NCBI GenBank assembly: GCA_003427395.1
Contig: BFEA01000314.1
Coordinates: forward strand, 493,306-557,305
Direction: 5' to 3'
DNA length: 64,000 nt
DNA from: Chara braunii
Taxonomy: Eukaryota; Streptophyta; Charophyceae; Charales; Characeae
The notes beneath the pieces are model-generated. The model searched no databases and was not told the origin of the DNA. It saw nothing but the letters and a program-made list of their open reading frames with translations. Positions within the stretch are counted from its first letter, which is position 1; every line of letters begins with the position of its first letter. The position numbers and the translations under genes were made by a program. Of this stretch, positions 10,131 to 22,800 are shown piece after piece.

Positions 10131-11370
10131 CTACGGTTTCCATAAAAAGCGTCGTGCAACATCCTTGACTGGCTGAAGCATACCCCTTGAGAATTTTCGA
10201 ACAGTAACCACGTAGCTCAACAGAGAAAAGGCTGAAGTTATGAGCATTACCGCCCCCCCTATCAGAAAGAGGTAATGAACCTTCCCCCAACTGCGGATTC
10301 TGTTAAATACCTTTTGAAAGATAATTTCATTTTGGTTTTCTGAACAGTTGCCAAGAGTCACCTGATTCCTCAAAAAAAGTTCAACTTTCCCTATCGAGAT
10401 CCTCTTCATTCCCTATTTTACAAGGCTTTCAGATTGTGAGGGTAGGAAAAATATAGAGTTTGACCAATTAACTGCCGCATCCGAGAGCTCGGCATAGAGA
10501 AGGATAACAGATTTCAGAGCTTTCAACGAGCTTCTTGTGTTCGCAGAGATAGCAAAGAGATCGTCTACAAGAGCTCTAATTAGGGAGTGATAAACCTTGC
10601 AAGTTAGGATGAACTCTCATATTGCAGAGGAATACCTCCAGTTGCACTACAAAGAGGAGCGGGGTCAGGGGGCAGCCCTGACGAAGAGATTTTGTCAAGT
10701 GGAAGACATTAGAGAGAAAGTCACTGACACAAACTGCCGCAAAAGAACTGTCGTATCGGGCGACTACCCATTGACAGAAATTAGGACCAAAGCCCATGAT
10801 TTTTAAGGTGGTCATCACAAAATACCAATTAACCCTGTCATAGGTTTTTTCCAAGTCTAACATGAGTACCATTGTATCTTGGTTCCCTTTGTCAACGAGT
10901 TCCAAAGCTTCGATTGTCGTAACCTTGTTTTCGAAAATTGAACGACCTTTAACGAATGCTCCTTGCTCCCCCCCCATCAAACTCGGAAGATATTTGCTTA
11001 ATCTCTCCGCTAATATCTTCGCTAACAATTTATAACTTACATTCAACATAGAGATCTGTCTATAGTTACGTACCTCATCTCGATCTTTTTTTTTATACAA
11101 CAGTGTTATGATCGCTCTGGACATTGTTTTGCCCAACTTGCCCCCTTCACGAACATCATTGAAGAGCCCTACCAACTCATTTACTAACAGCGCCCAATGA
11201 ATCTCGAAAAATTCAATTGGCAGACCATCATCGCCTGGAGTTTTACCTTTGGCCATGACCTTCATTGTCTCTGTCAATTCCTCTGTAGTGACCGGTCTAT
11301 CCAGGTCGATAATCTTTACCTGTGAGAATCGACATGGAACTTGACCCCAAAATGACGATTCCAAAGACAA
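10131..11370 (-). pseudogene. LINE reverse transcriptase domain, broken
   Basis: Upper part (11,370-10,576): GKTPGDDGLPIEFF, VRNYRQISMLNVSYKLLAKIL, EQGAFVKGRSI, VLMLDLEKTYDRVNW (motif A with its Asp) and LRQGCPLTPLLF (motif B). A frameshift follows and motif C is in another frame near 10,565 as ALVDDLFAIS, with both Asp kept. The thumb continues in 10,409-10,131. The motif set is that of L1-type RTs. Frameshifts and stops make it non-functional. Confidence 0.85.
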
Positions 11371-11967
11371 ATCTGTATCGAATCCCTGTTGAGGGTTTCA
11401 AGTGGTGAGAATGTTGTTGTAGTAAGCAGCAACATATGTGCAAATATCCACGTTTGACTTTGCTACCAGAGCATCGAGTCGAAAAGGATGTTTAAGTTCC
11501 CGCACCTATGCTTTTTTGGATGACGGCAGGAACCTTTTGAAGGTTTCCTTGGTCATTTTGTCCCTAATTGCTCCTTTTTACTTGCAGGATTTGTACCCAC
11601 CTCTTTTGTTTCTCCACTTGTATTTATTCTCATTCTTTCAATCTCTCTTGCCGTTCCTCTGCTCATACCTGATCTGAGATGGGGTGTTCCCCAAGCCTAT
11701 TATCTGTCTCCTCCACCCTCTTTTTACACCCAACTTCTTTGACATTTTTGAGATAGGCTGTGATCCGTGAAAAGGTATCGAGTTTATAGGAGATAATACG
11801 GAGTCCCACATCCAACCATTATGTGCGAGATTCAAAAAATTATATAGTTGTTTTTTATTCCTGCAAAAAAATCTCAGTCCTCTCTCTGATTTCTTCGTCC
11901 TCAAGAGTAGCAGTATGAAGACAAAAGCAGCCAGAGCCCCAAATACAGTCATTTGTAGTGCGAATAC

Positions 11968-12450
11968 TAAAAAAAAAAAAAATTCCAGAATTAAATAATC
12001 ATTCTATAGTAAAATTACATTCTAAATTTTAAATTTTCATTCCATCTTAAAAAATATCATTCAAATTTTAAATTTTTTCATCTTACTTTAAAACTTTCCT
12101 TCCAAGAGTGGGGTATCCCGTCTTATTTGAACTGCATGCTAGAGATGGAATGAAAGTCTAGATGAGTTCATGAAATATTTAAATTGGACTGTCATTATAA
12201 GTAACGATTTTCAGTCATAAATAGGTTAATCAAATCTAAATTAGAAGATATTTATTGTACTAGAATGAAAGTTTAATTAAAATTTTTCATAAACTCGTTC
12301 AGACTTCCATTCCATCTTGAACGAATAAATGTAGTTGGAAGGGAAAACTCATATTTAGACAGGAACTTATCAAATAAAACTGGAAATTTTAAAATTGGAT
12401 GAACATTGAAATGATAATTTATAAATATGAAGGAATTTTTTTTTTTTTAT
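11968..12450. mobile_element. AT-rich foldback (MITE-like) insertion inside the LINE
   Basis: The ends are mirror images: A13-TTCCAG at about 11,968-11,988 and GGAATT with a long T run at about 12,432-12,450. An internal inverted pair is also visible: GAGATGGAATGAAAGTCTAG (about 12,141) against the complement of CAGACTTCCATTCCATCTTG (about 12,301). There is no coding potential, and its AT content is far above the LINE on either side. It falls between the endonuclease SDH motif and the RT. Confidence 0.55.
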
Positions 12451-13210
12451 GGAATGTTTTTTAAACTTTCATTTCTCGTGGGAATTTTTCTGTTGTAATC
12501 GCCACCGGCTTATGGTCCGAGAGCGAATCAGAGATTGTTTCCGACTAAATGACTTCCTGAACCAATTGTTTAGGAATCAGGAAAAAATCCAGGCGCCTTT
12601 TCACACATGCTATTGGACCCGCATTACCAAACCAGGTAAAACCCGATGATAGTGGGTTCATCACTCTGAATACATCGCATAGCGCTTAAGCTTTCTTCCA
12701 TTTGAACAATGTTAGCTAGTCCAAGTGAATGTTCACATCAGCCTCTGCATCGATAACTGGTTCGAGAACTAAATTCCAATCACCCCTTACCACTAATCTG
12801 TCTGAGTTGGGCATACAAAATGAGAGATATTCCATGAATTCTTTTCGTTTTTTCTGTTCGTTGGGAGCAGAGATAGTCGCAAAAACCCTGTCTACATCCT
12901 CGATCGATACTTTGACCTAACACCAATGCCCCCACAAATCTGAATCACAATCTATTAGTCTGGCATTGATCCTTTTGTGAAACAAAATTGCAACACCACC
13001 TTTGGACCCTCTCGCGGGGGACAAAAGCACCATTCGTTCATTTTTGCTAATTTCTTCTCTCACAACTTAGTTTCCTGGATCATGGCAATATCTATACCCT
13101 CTTCATCCAATCAAGATTTTAATCTCTTCCTTTTTTTCTTAGCTCCGAAATCGCCAAGGCCATGTACATTCCACGTTACGACTCTTAAGTTATTCATCTG
13201 CATCGGGGAG
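12451..13210 (-). pseudogene. LINE apurinic-like endonuclease domain, broken
   Basis: Minus-strand landmarks: NNLRVVTWNVHGLGD (start of the EEP endonuclease fold, near 13,195), GIDIAMIQETKL (QET motif with its catalytic Glu, near 13,080), RVFATISAPNEQKKRKEF, RLVVRGDWNLVLEP (the GDWN/GDFN motif, near 12,770), GFTWFGNAG and SDSLSDHKPVAI (terminal SDH motif, near 12,510). All catalytic blocks remain, but they are spread over frames with intervening stops. In L1-type elements this domain nicks target DNA. Confidence 0.8.
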
Positions 13211-15264
13211 ACCGCCTGCTGAATGGATGCGGTTGGAAGGATCAACAGGTCTGGCGCCATTACACACTGAAGGGTTTTCCAACCATACTTCACTCAGTGA
13301 CTGAGCAAATAAAGTTGAAGAGAAGTTATGCCAGCGAGGTAATGTGTTCCTCGGGTTTTCTAGGATTGTGGCGGGGACACCAGGATCAACTACCATTTGA
13401 GCCAACATTGCCAAAGAGGGATCTGCAAAAGTGTTGATAGGAACACCAGTCAGACCTACCTTACTGATGCTAGCCCACTGGTCATCATGAAAACGAGCAT
13501 CAATAAGTGCGATGGAATAACGAATCATTTTCCCCCCAGCCAAGTCAACATAAAATTTGACCATTCATCCCTCAGAGCAGATACAAAAATATAAGTGATA
13601 AACAAACAATTTCCTTACCTTATGCATGATCGACTTGGGGGTTGGCAAACCATCGATCTGCTGAGAAGGAAGAACCATCTTACCCTCCTTGTTAATAAAA
13701 CCTAACACATACATAGCTTGAGCTTTCATAATGCATACCAGCGGGAGTAACCATCTCTCTTCGTATTCTGTGACGCCACCTTCAAGGGATTTGATCCTGC
13801 CCGGAATATGACCGGGGGAGGGTCCTACCACCCCACTTCCACTTGGGTCTTGGGAAACATTTTGCCCGTTACCTGCTTGTGTCATCACTTGATGAATCTC
13901 CTTTATACCATTCCCGCGCATATCCGGGGTGGTGGTACCGATTAGACCACTAGCCTAGACAACAGGAACATTGTTCGGTCCTGGGTAGGTAGCCATAGGC
14001 CTAGAAGGGCACGATGGTGGCACTCCATAGCATCCGCCAGAGGATTCGCGAACTGACCTCTGCTGTACGAAAATCCACCTAGTGACACAATTGTTCGATT
14101 AGCTCCTGCCAACAAAAAGCTGAGGCGGGGGTCCTGGTTCAATACTTAACATAAGGCCTGCCACTAAAAGGCTTCTAGACAGGCGCCAACTGGTAGAGGA
14201 ACAACTACTGGGCCTGGATATTGATATGTCCAAGTGCCCTGTTGTGGATGTTGTTGTAATATGGTTGTTGCCACCTCGTTGAGGGTGCCACCAGGTTGCT
14301 TTGAAGCAGGTCTGCTTTGGTTGCCTTGAGATTAAGAGCTTGTTTCAGAGTGTTGAACCCTATCCGGTTAAACACCTCTTGTTGTTGCCCGAATGTTCCT
14401 GCTTTGAGTTTCATCTCCCTCTCCTCCTCGTCTTGTTCTAAAATTATTATCTCGAGCTCCGCTATTCAGTTGTTGGTCTTGTTGCATTTCCCCGAGCCTA
14501 GGGCACACGTTCGTTGCCGTGTGAAAGTACCATCGACAGGTTTCACACCATGGAGTATTCCTGCAAGCGAATTTGATATAATAAATTTTCCCATCGTTTA
14601 GCTTGATCGGCAGTTCTTCCTCAAATATTTCCTCCGCCTCCAGGATCAGTTAAAACTTCAAATTCATTAGCTTCGGTCTAGATCTATCCGGTTCGGGAGG
14701 GATCACCTTAATGACATGGTCCATTGCAGTTTCTACCATGCTCTCCACGTGAAACATCGCACGAAGAGGAACTCTCAGCGCCATTACCCAAAACTTTAAG
14801 TCATCTTCCAATTGCTTGCGTTCTTCCAGCTCCACCTTGGTCAACCACGGTTTGAAGGCCATGCCGTATTCAATTCCATGGATCGTTACTTTGTCTTCAC
14901 CTTTTGCAATCAACCACTGGGCCATTCTCTCTCTAAACCAACCATTCTCGTATGCCCGCACCAAACCTTCCCTGGTCCTGAGAGGAAGGTCCCTTGCTTC
15001 TCCTAGAAAGATAATTGTGATGGTCCTTTCTTTAAGCCAGTCTGTTACTAACGTATCGGGGCCTGGGTTGACTTTGAAGAGGCAAATTCTTCCTTCCACC
15101 ACCCATTCCCCGCGCCAGAATTTTTCGGGAATCGTCCCCTCCTCGTAGCATTTCGCAATGAGCACCTTCATCCGATCTTCGTCCGACGTGGAGATATCCG
15201 TCCTTGTATTAGGAACCGTAGCTCTGCCATTTTTCTGAGGTAAAGCCGTTCCTTGCTTTGCCAT
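13190..15264 (-). pseudogene. LINE ORF1 (DUF4283-like region plus zinc knuckle), broken
   Basis: It starts at Met 15,264 and is open for 204 codons. After the TAA near 14,650 the same frame continues to a zinc knuckle, WCETCRWYFHTATNVC, near 14,500 (C-x2-C-x4-H-x5-C, one residue longer than the usual CCHC spacing). Residues ~70-190 (VNPGPDTLVTDWLK, then WVMALRVPLRAMFHVESM) resemble the DUF4283-type nucleic-acid-binding region that precedes the knuckle in plant LINE ORF1 proteins. The 3' half is Gln/Asn-rich and split into 14,414-14,205, 14,142-13,942, 13,921-13,565 and 13,564-13,190. It overlaps the ORF2 start. Confidence 0.6.
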
Positions 15265-15409
15265 CTTGAAGTTAAATCCGCATCAATAGCTATATCCCGC
15301 CAACACAAGCAGCGGTTCCCACGTCAAAGGCAGGCGCTATTCAGCGCACGCCCACTGTATTACCCACAGGCCTGAAAGCCCTATCTTGACACACACGTCA
15401 TCCACTTAC

Positions 15410-15488
15410 ACATATGATATTAGAGCAGCACCATCACCAAGGCTCGTTACACATATGATGTTAGAGCAACACCATCACCAAGGCTCGT
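15410..15488. repeat. About 45-bp tandem duplication upstream of eIF3a
   Basis: ACACATATGAT(A/G)TTAGAGCA followed by CACCATCACCAAGGCTCGTT occurs twice in direct orientation with two substitutions. It lies between the LINE 5' end and the GC-rich eIF3a upstream region. Confidence 0.85.
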
Positions 15489-16820
15489 TGGCCCGAGGAC
15501 GGAGACACTCGGCGTTCTCGAGGCTACGTCAACCCTAATCGCTTGCGCGTCTTGGCAGCGAGTCAAGCGACCAACGAGACCGGCCGACGAAAGTTTTCAG
15601 TTCAGCCGGTAGCACAAGTTCGGAGCGCTGCTGCGCTGCGCAACTTCGGAGTGCTGCTGCGCCACCCCCCCGCGCCCCCTCGGTGTAGCCCAAGCCACGG
15701 TTGTAGGAAAGACTGGAGACGTTTCTACTGTATTTTTTCCCACGGCCGATACTGGTGGTATACAGGAGCTTGGTACTCAGAAAGCATCAGCCTGCTCATG
15801 CCGAGCTTGGTGCTTTCTTAGCTGAATATGCGATAGTGGTACCTAGCCCTTTGGCCCAAAGTGGCCGTCGCTGGTAGGTCGACGTGTGCCCCCCTGAGCT
15901 TCTGAGAGCGCCGTGAGCTATGCGGCTCACAGGCAGGAGTTTGGATCGATCAAAGATGAAGGGTTTGGGACACATCATATTTGTCTGCCACCCTGAGCAC
16001 TCTCTGCCCTTGCCCAGGCGATAAGACCGGGACGCACCGAGGAGTCAGGTTCTTGCTTGTTCGCCCACGAAAACCGTTCGATGACATGGTTGTTCGAAAT
16101 CGTTCGGTCATTTCCTGGCCAGGCAGGTTCGCGGGGCTCGGCTTGAGCCTGGTCAGGCGGACGGAGTGAAGGTTTCCCCCCTGCACGTGCAGGCTAAACG
16201 GCAAGCACAAATCGACGACGATCGACGCGTTCAAGGTTCGAGACCGGGCGGCCAGGTATGTTGTGCCTGGGAAGGGACAATAGCAGTGAAGCGCACTGCA
16301 ATGAGCTGGCAGTGGGATTAGGGGGGGGCCGGGTCGGTGTAGGGTCCGCTGCGGTTGTGGAAGGACTACCTAGTTGAAGTGCCTTCGTGCGAAGTTGCGC
16401 CTTTGGGTAGAGCGGGACAAAGGTCCTTTTTGGCCGGGAAGCCGGCATAGTGTTTCTTCTGTCCTCCGGCCTGCTGTCCCCAAGGCAGACAATCTGCGCT
16501 GGGGGAGCGAGGTAGCGAGAGCATGCGAGAACCTAGACCGGCGGGAGGAGAAGGCGCGCTCAAGGCGTGAGGGGATTATCCCGCGGTGTCGCTACTGTTG
16601 GTGCCCTTTGGATCCCCGCCATCCACGCAAGTCGTCTCTCCGCGCTTCCGGCGGTTCCAGGGCGGCGGCGTATGTCGCAGTGGAGGCAAGACGTTGTCCC
16701 TGGCGGCCATCGCTCGCAAGCTTGCGAGCGAGAAGACGAGCAATTGCAATCTGAAACATCATCTGTAAGGATATCGTCGGCGGGAGCGAGTGTACCCAGC
16801 GGAGCTGACAGGCCGCGAAG
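15489..16820 (+). promoter_or_regulatory. GC-rich upstream region of eIF3a (promoter and 5' UTR, boundaries unknown)
   Basis: The 1.3 kb immediately before the eIF3a start codon is GC- and CpG-rich, unlike the AT-richer introns and transposons around it. I see no clear TATA box at a fixed distance, which would suit a housekeeping promoter. The start codon context GCGAAGATGGCG has a purine at -3 and G at +4. The transcription start cannot be placed from the sequence, and short upstream ORFs are present but unsupported. Confidence 0.45.
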
Positions 16821-16866
16821 ATGGCGACCTTCGCCAAACCGGAGAACGCTCTCAAGCGTGCGGAGG
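16821..16866 (+). CDS. EIF3A: eIF3a coding exon 1
   Basis: It encodes [15 protein letters not shown] plus one base of the next codon, the near-invariant plant eIF3a N-terminus, which fixes the start. The donor is GG|GTACGT. Joining G to AG of exon 2 restores Glu and gives [16 protein letters not shown]. Confidence 0.93.
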
Positions 16867-19800
16867 GTACGTTCTCTCATTACCTACCTTCCGTTTTCTC
16901 AGCACCACCTACCTCACCTTCTTTGCTGTAATCACCTACCGTATGCTCGCTAATCACGTACTGTACGTTCGCCTATCACCTACCTAGCAAGCCGTAACCT
17001 AACGGAACGTGGCGTCGGTTTTCACCCATTCTGTCCCGCCTCACAATTCTCCAACGATGCTTTCTTTACATAGCTGCTCCTTCTCTTCGTTCACACTATC
17101 TTATTCTCTCCTGCTCTCTCGCTGTCTTGCCCTTTCGGGTTTTCCCATTTCATTGCTGTACACGATGCAACAATTCTTATCTTCTCGCAAGGATTACTCA
17201 ACGAAGACCCCTAGGGCAATCCAGCTGGTGCAATCGGATATTTTTGGCCGCAAAGATGGACAATCTTAACCATTGCCTCGCGGTCTGGTTTTGTGCTTGA
17301 CCTAATTTGGTAAGAGTGGCGATGTTATTTCTGCAGAAGCGTTCGCGTTCTTCAAGACTTAAAGTATTACCGTGAGTAGTGCTTCTCGAATCCTTACGCT
17401 CTCTCCTGCTTACCATATCTTCGCAGTTTGGCGTGACGGCGTGAGCGAAGTAAGTACAATCTGAAGTGGCCGCCCATTCTGGTGTAATGGCGTCTATAGA
17501 ATAGATTGCTCGCGAGAACAGTCTTATCTTTTTTTTTTTTTTTTTTTTTTTTTAGAGCAGTTCTCTTATCTCTGCTTCCTTCTCCTTAAATTCCAAACGT
17601 CTCAGGGAGACCCGTAAAGCTTCGACTATTTCTACCGTGTCTGAAGCACGAAAGAGGGGGGAAGAAAGGGCAGGAGTGGCGTACGTACATCCCTCGCTCC
17701 CCTGCCACTCGATGCCTCGAAGTGGGGTATGGTTGCCTCCGTTCCAAGGGGTCTTTTTGTTAATATCAGGGAATTAATCTTTCACTCTCTGCAGCACTTC
17801 GACTTTCACGGGCTTAAACGAGTGCGTATTGAGATGGGGAGTGGGCAGGAGCCACGTGCGCAATATATGCTATGCGGAGCAGTGGTCACAGCAATGCGAT
17901 GGTGGTCGTTTTGTTTTCGTTGTCCTCCGTACCTCCTCGTGCGCGTGCCGCTTACACAGCTGTAGGAAACGGAGTTGAGTGAATCTTCCTCAGCTATGGA
18001 GCGTTGGGAGCTGCCGCGAGTGTGTCTTATTTGAGAGGAGGATGCATCGTCAACAGCAAGAAGATCTGTACACTTTTATTGTGGTGCTAATCAATCGTTT
18101 ACTCTATTTCTCTCTCTCTCTCCTCTCAATCCTGACAAGGAGCTACGGAACTAGCGTCAGCGCTGTTTTTGCTTATGTATAGGAAGTGGATGACGAATTT
18201 TAGGTCATGTGGCACATGTGAATGGCGATGTGTTCAAATTCCCAAAAATAACTGCTCCTGAAGTTTGAAGGATGCCTATGCCTACGTTACACGACTCCAT
18301 GAACTAAACGTAATAAAGGTTGGCCTCAGCATGGAGACTGAGTGGCGTGGTGAAGAGCCAGGGTCGACGCGTGAGCTGGTTGATGCGGCATGTTGTTTGG
18401 ATAAGCTGGACTCTGTCAATGACGATTCAACAAAAGGGTTGGGAATGAATTGAGAGAGAGATTGAGAGAGAGAGAGAGAGAGAGGAGAAGGATGGGATCT
18501 TTGAGTAGTTCAGATTCATGAAGAATGTGGGCGTGTTGTGAGGAGGCGACAAGGAGGGGAGGAAATGAGAGTCACCAACCGCATGGCGTAGGGGGAGGCG
18601 AAGCAAGGTGGATTGTGAGGAGGGACTGGGGCAAACGATAGGGCGAGAACGAGATTAACTCGGTGAGCGAGGAGCGGGCACTTGGAAAGGAGCAGGAAGA
18701 GGCTGGAGGGTGAAGAGGAGCAAGTTGGACGTGAGATCGAACGAGCCGAGAGGCGAGGAGCAACGTGGTGGACACACATGCAGCCAAGTGGAGGCCCGGA
18801 GATGTAAGATGCCGGGTGAGGAGGACAAGGCAGAAGCATACGGACGTGTAGCATGGAGGCAAGGTCATGAGGAAAGCCTTAGGGCAAGGGTTGGCAAGGT
18901 GCAGGTCAAGGGAAACCGCGCTCAACGAGGTCGCGTGGAGTAGAGTAATTGGACGAATGCTAGGAACAAGACAACAAGGGCACTGGAGAAGAGAACTTCG
19001 CGATTGACGAGAGTGGAGTCAGCTGGAAGGCAGCGTAGGATCACTGCCGTGAGAGGGGAAAGTGAGCTTGAGTAAGAAAATAGCAGGTAGAGCTTAGGTC
19101 TCGATGGGTGAAGGGAACAGGCAAGGTAGGAAGGACTAGAGTTGCTGGGAGGGGATAAGTGAACGGGAGAGGATGGAAATGATCGGGAGTCAGAGGAGCG
19201 GGCGCAAATGAAACCTGCAGAGGATGGAGCAGTTGGATATGGAGTCGGGAAAAACAGCGAGTGGTGGGGCGCCCGAGGGAGGGGAGGGAGTGCTGATGCT
19301 GACGGTGTAAAGGCATCAGTTGAGAGAGCGGGAAACGTAAGGGGGGTTAGGGGATGGTAGGAGGGAGTGGTGAGGTGGTGGGTTGTCAGGGAGTAGGGGG
19401 GAGGCAGAGCATAAGGCCGCGAGCGGGTTTGCAAGAGAAGCGGAGCAGAGTTGGAAAGCGATACAAGGGCATTTGGAGTCGTGAGCAGTGGGTCTAAAAG
19501 CAGGTTGAAAGAAGCAACAGCAGCTGGATGGATGTTCAGAAACTGGTCGATTTCAAGTTTGCGTTCGAGTACTTTTTCACTCGATAGAAGAGGAAAGGCA
19601 CTGAGTTGTAGGGGTTTTTGATCGAGATGGGAGCGAAAGGGCAGAGGTGTGGGGATATAGAAGGAATTGAGCAGAAGAAGGGGATTGGGGAGAAAAAGAA
19701 GTGGGGAGAGCGGCGCTCGGAGGTAGGAAGTGGGTGAGAGAAAAGTGGAAGGGAGACTAAGCGAGCGAGGGAGAGAAGAGCAAGGAGGCAGAAGTGGTAA

Positions 19801-22800
19801 AAGGACTGGTGTTATTGGACGGTGGGAGAGGGAGACGCTTAAAAACAGAGAGGAGGGGCACGCAGGACCGAAAAGGGAAGAGGGGGTCTTGAGAGGGGTG
19901 AATGTGATAAGGTCGGGCGGGATTGGCGAACGTGGAGGGAAAAGGGAACGGTAGTTATACCGAGAGGCAACGAGAGTGTGGGGAATGACAAGGATGGAGA
20001 GCATAGAGGTCGGAGGAGGTAACACAGCAAGAGGCTCAGGAGAGCAGGGAGGTGGTTGGGCAGGCGAAAAGCTAATACCATGGATCCATGCGTAAAGGTG
20101 ACAGAATGGGGATCAAGGAGATGAATGACAGAGGAGTTTCGGGGATATAACGATAGGAAGGGAATCGGCGGCGTCATTGTCGCTACCGGTAGCGACCAGA
20201 GGGTGGTGTAGAGAGGGGTGTTAGGAGACGAGAGCTGTGTGGTTTGGGGGCCACGTGAACGATATTCTGAATGGATTAGGCCTGGTGATGCTAGGCTTTG
20301 GAAGGGTAGAAAATGGAATTGAGCGGTGGTGTGTGTGATAGTGATTGTTTATGGGTGTGGAGTCACTAACGGCAACGGAATTCGAGGCAGGGTCCAAGCG
20401 GAGTAAGTACGGCGGCAGCGCTTTGCACTCGGATGGCAGCACGTTTGGAAGTATTGCTCTTGAAGTAAAATGAAATGAATAATATCGATTGCCTGAGAGA
20501 CGAATGAAGTGGCGTCGGATTCTGCGACATTCAAATCGATCTCACCTCCTTCCCCCGAACACAACGCACCCTCATCGTGAATGTATACGGAAATTTCCGG
20601 CTCGATGCAGTCGTGATGAGGGAGCGTTGTATTGGGGGAAAGATTGCGAATCGATCTCACCTCCTTCCCCCGAACACAACGCGCCCTCATCATGAATGTA
20701 TACGGAACTTTCCGACTCGATGCAGTCGTGACGAGGGTGCGTTGTATTCGGGGAAAGATTGTACGGTTNNNNNNNNNNNNNNNNNNNNNNNNNNNNNNNN
20801 NNNNNNNNNNNNNNNNNNNNNNNNNNNNNNNNNNNNNNNNNNNNNNNNNNNNNNNNNNNNNNNNNNNNNNNNNNNNNNNNNNNNNNNNNNNNNNNNNNNN
20901 NNNNNNNNNNNNNNNNNNATTCGGGGAAAGATTGTACGGTTGTATTCGGGGAAAGATTGTACGGCAGTCTCCGACCTCATGATGTGTATGTACGGACTAG
21001 TATATGGGAGCACATCCTGACTGCGTGCGGACGCATGCGAGATCACATCTCAGTACGTATGATGTATATCTTAGGTTAATGGGGGAGTACGTTAGGCTAA
21101 GTTATGGCAGATCGTGACCAGCCGATGTTGTGCGGCTCGGTATGTCGAAATCGACCAATTGAACTGTTTCCGTCGTCGGATACGTACGTTGGTTCTTGTG
21201 CCTTCGCTTCATTCGGATTCTCCTCTCAGCGATGTGCGAGGCCGTAAGCGGGGGTCAATCAATGTAAAGTCCATTTACGCGAAAATGAACGGCATCTCGG
21301 AACGGATGCGTTGGCGGGGAAACAGTGAGGCGCCCCGCCTTGTTTCTTTTGGGCCGTTGTCTATCGCGTATGCGTTTTATTGGGGGCGGGAAACATGCAA
21401 AACTTGCTCCGTGTTATCATAGCCAAGTACCTTCACTCAAGTTGGGAGTTTGTCGAATGGTTGATATGGTAGAGCGGTGGATGATTGCTTTTTTGGACTC
21501 GTTTACCCAGATGCCTTCCCGCGATCTTGGTACGGTGGATGGAGCAGATCTACAGGCTAAAAATGCAAGGGTACGGTCCTTGCGGCGGTTGGGGGACGTG
21601 GAGGATGTGTTGGTTGTAGGGGGTGTGCAAGTCGAGTCCTATCTGATGATGACACATGTTGTGAAAGTAGTGAGCATCAGGCTCAATGTAGGGTTACAGT
21701 CCTTGTGGCCGTTGGGGAGCGCGAAGGATGAGGGTTGTAGGTGTGCATGTCGTATTTGATGATGGGAGGGTGACGTGGCTGCGTATGAATGAGATGATGA
21801 CGCGTGGTCACAAGCTGTGAGCGTCATGCATTGAACTCTCGATGTTAGTGATAGCGTATGTACGTAATATGATTGCCTATCAAGGTGTTGACTGATGGAA
21901 TTTGTGAATGATGGATACTGTCCTCCCTTTCCTTGTATGGAAATCTCGGTTTTCCGCATCCGTTTGCTCGTAGCAGGCTTGGGGAACTTCATTATCGTTC
22001 TCAGTGCCTTTTCCGATTCTGATCCCGAGCTGTTTGCTTTCTGAACTTGCAGAGAAAATGATGTGTCGTGACTTGGAAGCAATTTTTGTGAAAATGGAAG
22101 AACCGTGCAGATGATGACAAGAAAAAACGTCGTTTTTTGCACCCATGCGCGAAGCCTGAATGTTTCTTTCGCGCGTATTATGGTTTGCAAAGGAAGTGTC
22201 GTGAATCGTCGTGAATCTTGGACGTCACGCGTTGGCCTGTCGTTGTTGTGACTGATAGTTTATATGGGAATGTGTTCACACTTCCGTCGATGTATGAGGA
22301 GAATCACTCTGGAATGAAATCGTGTTTGTTTCTGACTCCAGGCTCGCATGTGGTACTGTGTTGGACAACCAACCTAGGGAGTAACGGTCCACATGTGCAG
22401 TCTTTTTCGGCCGTTAGAGTCATCGGTCTACCTGTTAATCTCGTCTTGAAATGCTGTCGTCTTTTACAAATGTATTGGTTCGAGTAATGCTGGGTTCAAT
22501 CATTTGCTAACGATGTGAATGTGTCTACCAGGCTGCTGATTTGAAAAGGAGGCCTCACGTTGTGTCATTGCTGCAAACGTCATGTGCATCCATTGAAATC
22601 GGGTTTTGGTATTGTAGTGGGTGCCACGGAGTTTTCAGGGTGTTTTGCTTGACAGTCCGTTTGGCGTACTCGCCCATTAACTACGTGCATGTTGTCGTAG
22701 CTGCCGCGTGATGGCTTACCATTGTCCATGGGTTGAAAATTATTGCTACGGAATGCTGTCATAGTCCACACTATCGGTACAACAATGCCTACAACCTTTC

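Larger units (their letters stand above)
7956..15290 (-). mobile_element. L1-type non-LTR retrotransposon (LINE), decayed, near full length
   Basis: Minus strand, 5'->3': ORF1 (15,264 to about 13,190), endonuclease (about 13,210-12,449), RT (11,370 to about 10,131), C-terminal region (9,526-8,993) and a zf-RVT-like end (8,941-8,546). An A-rich stretch then appears at about 7,982-7,957 (minus reading AAAAAAAATAAAAA). The ORF1 / EN-RT-zf order is that of plant L1 elements. Stops and frameshifts occur throughout, and an AT-rich foldback insert (11,968-12,450) separates EN from RT. The exact 5' and 3' ends are uncertain and I found no target-site duplication. Confidence 0.8.

Noticed and set aside
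18922-20025. 367-codon open frame on the minus strand inside eIF3a intron 1
   Set aside because: The translation is almost all Ser, Pro, Leu and Thr, and the strand is pyrimidine-rich, so stop codons are rare by chance. No motif, no neighbours, no start context.
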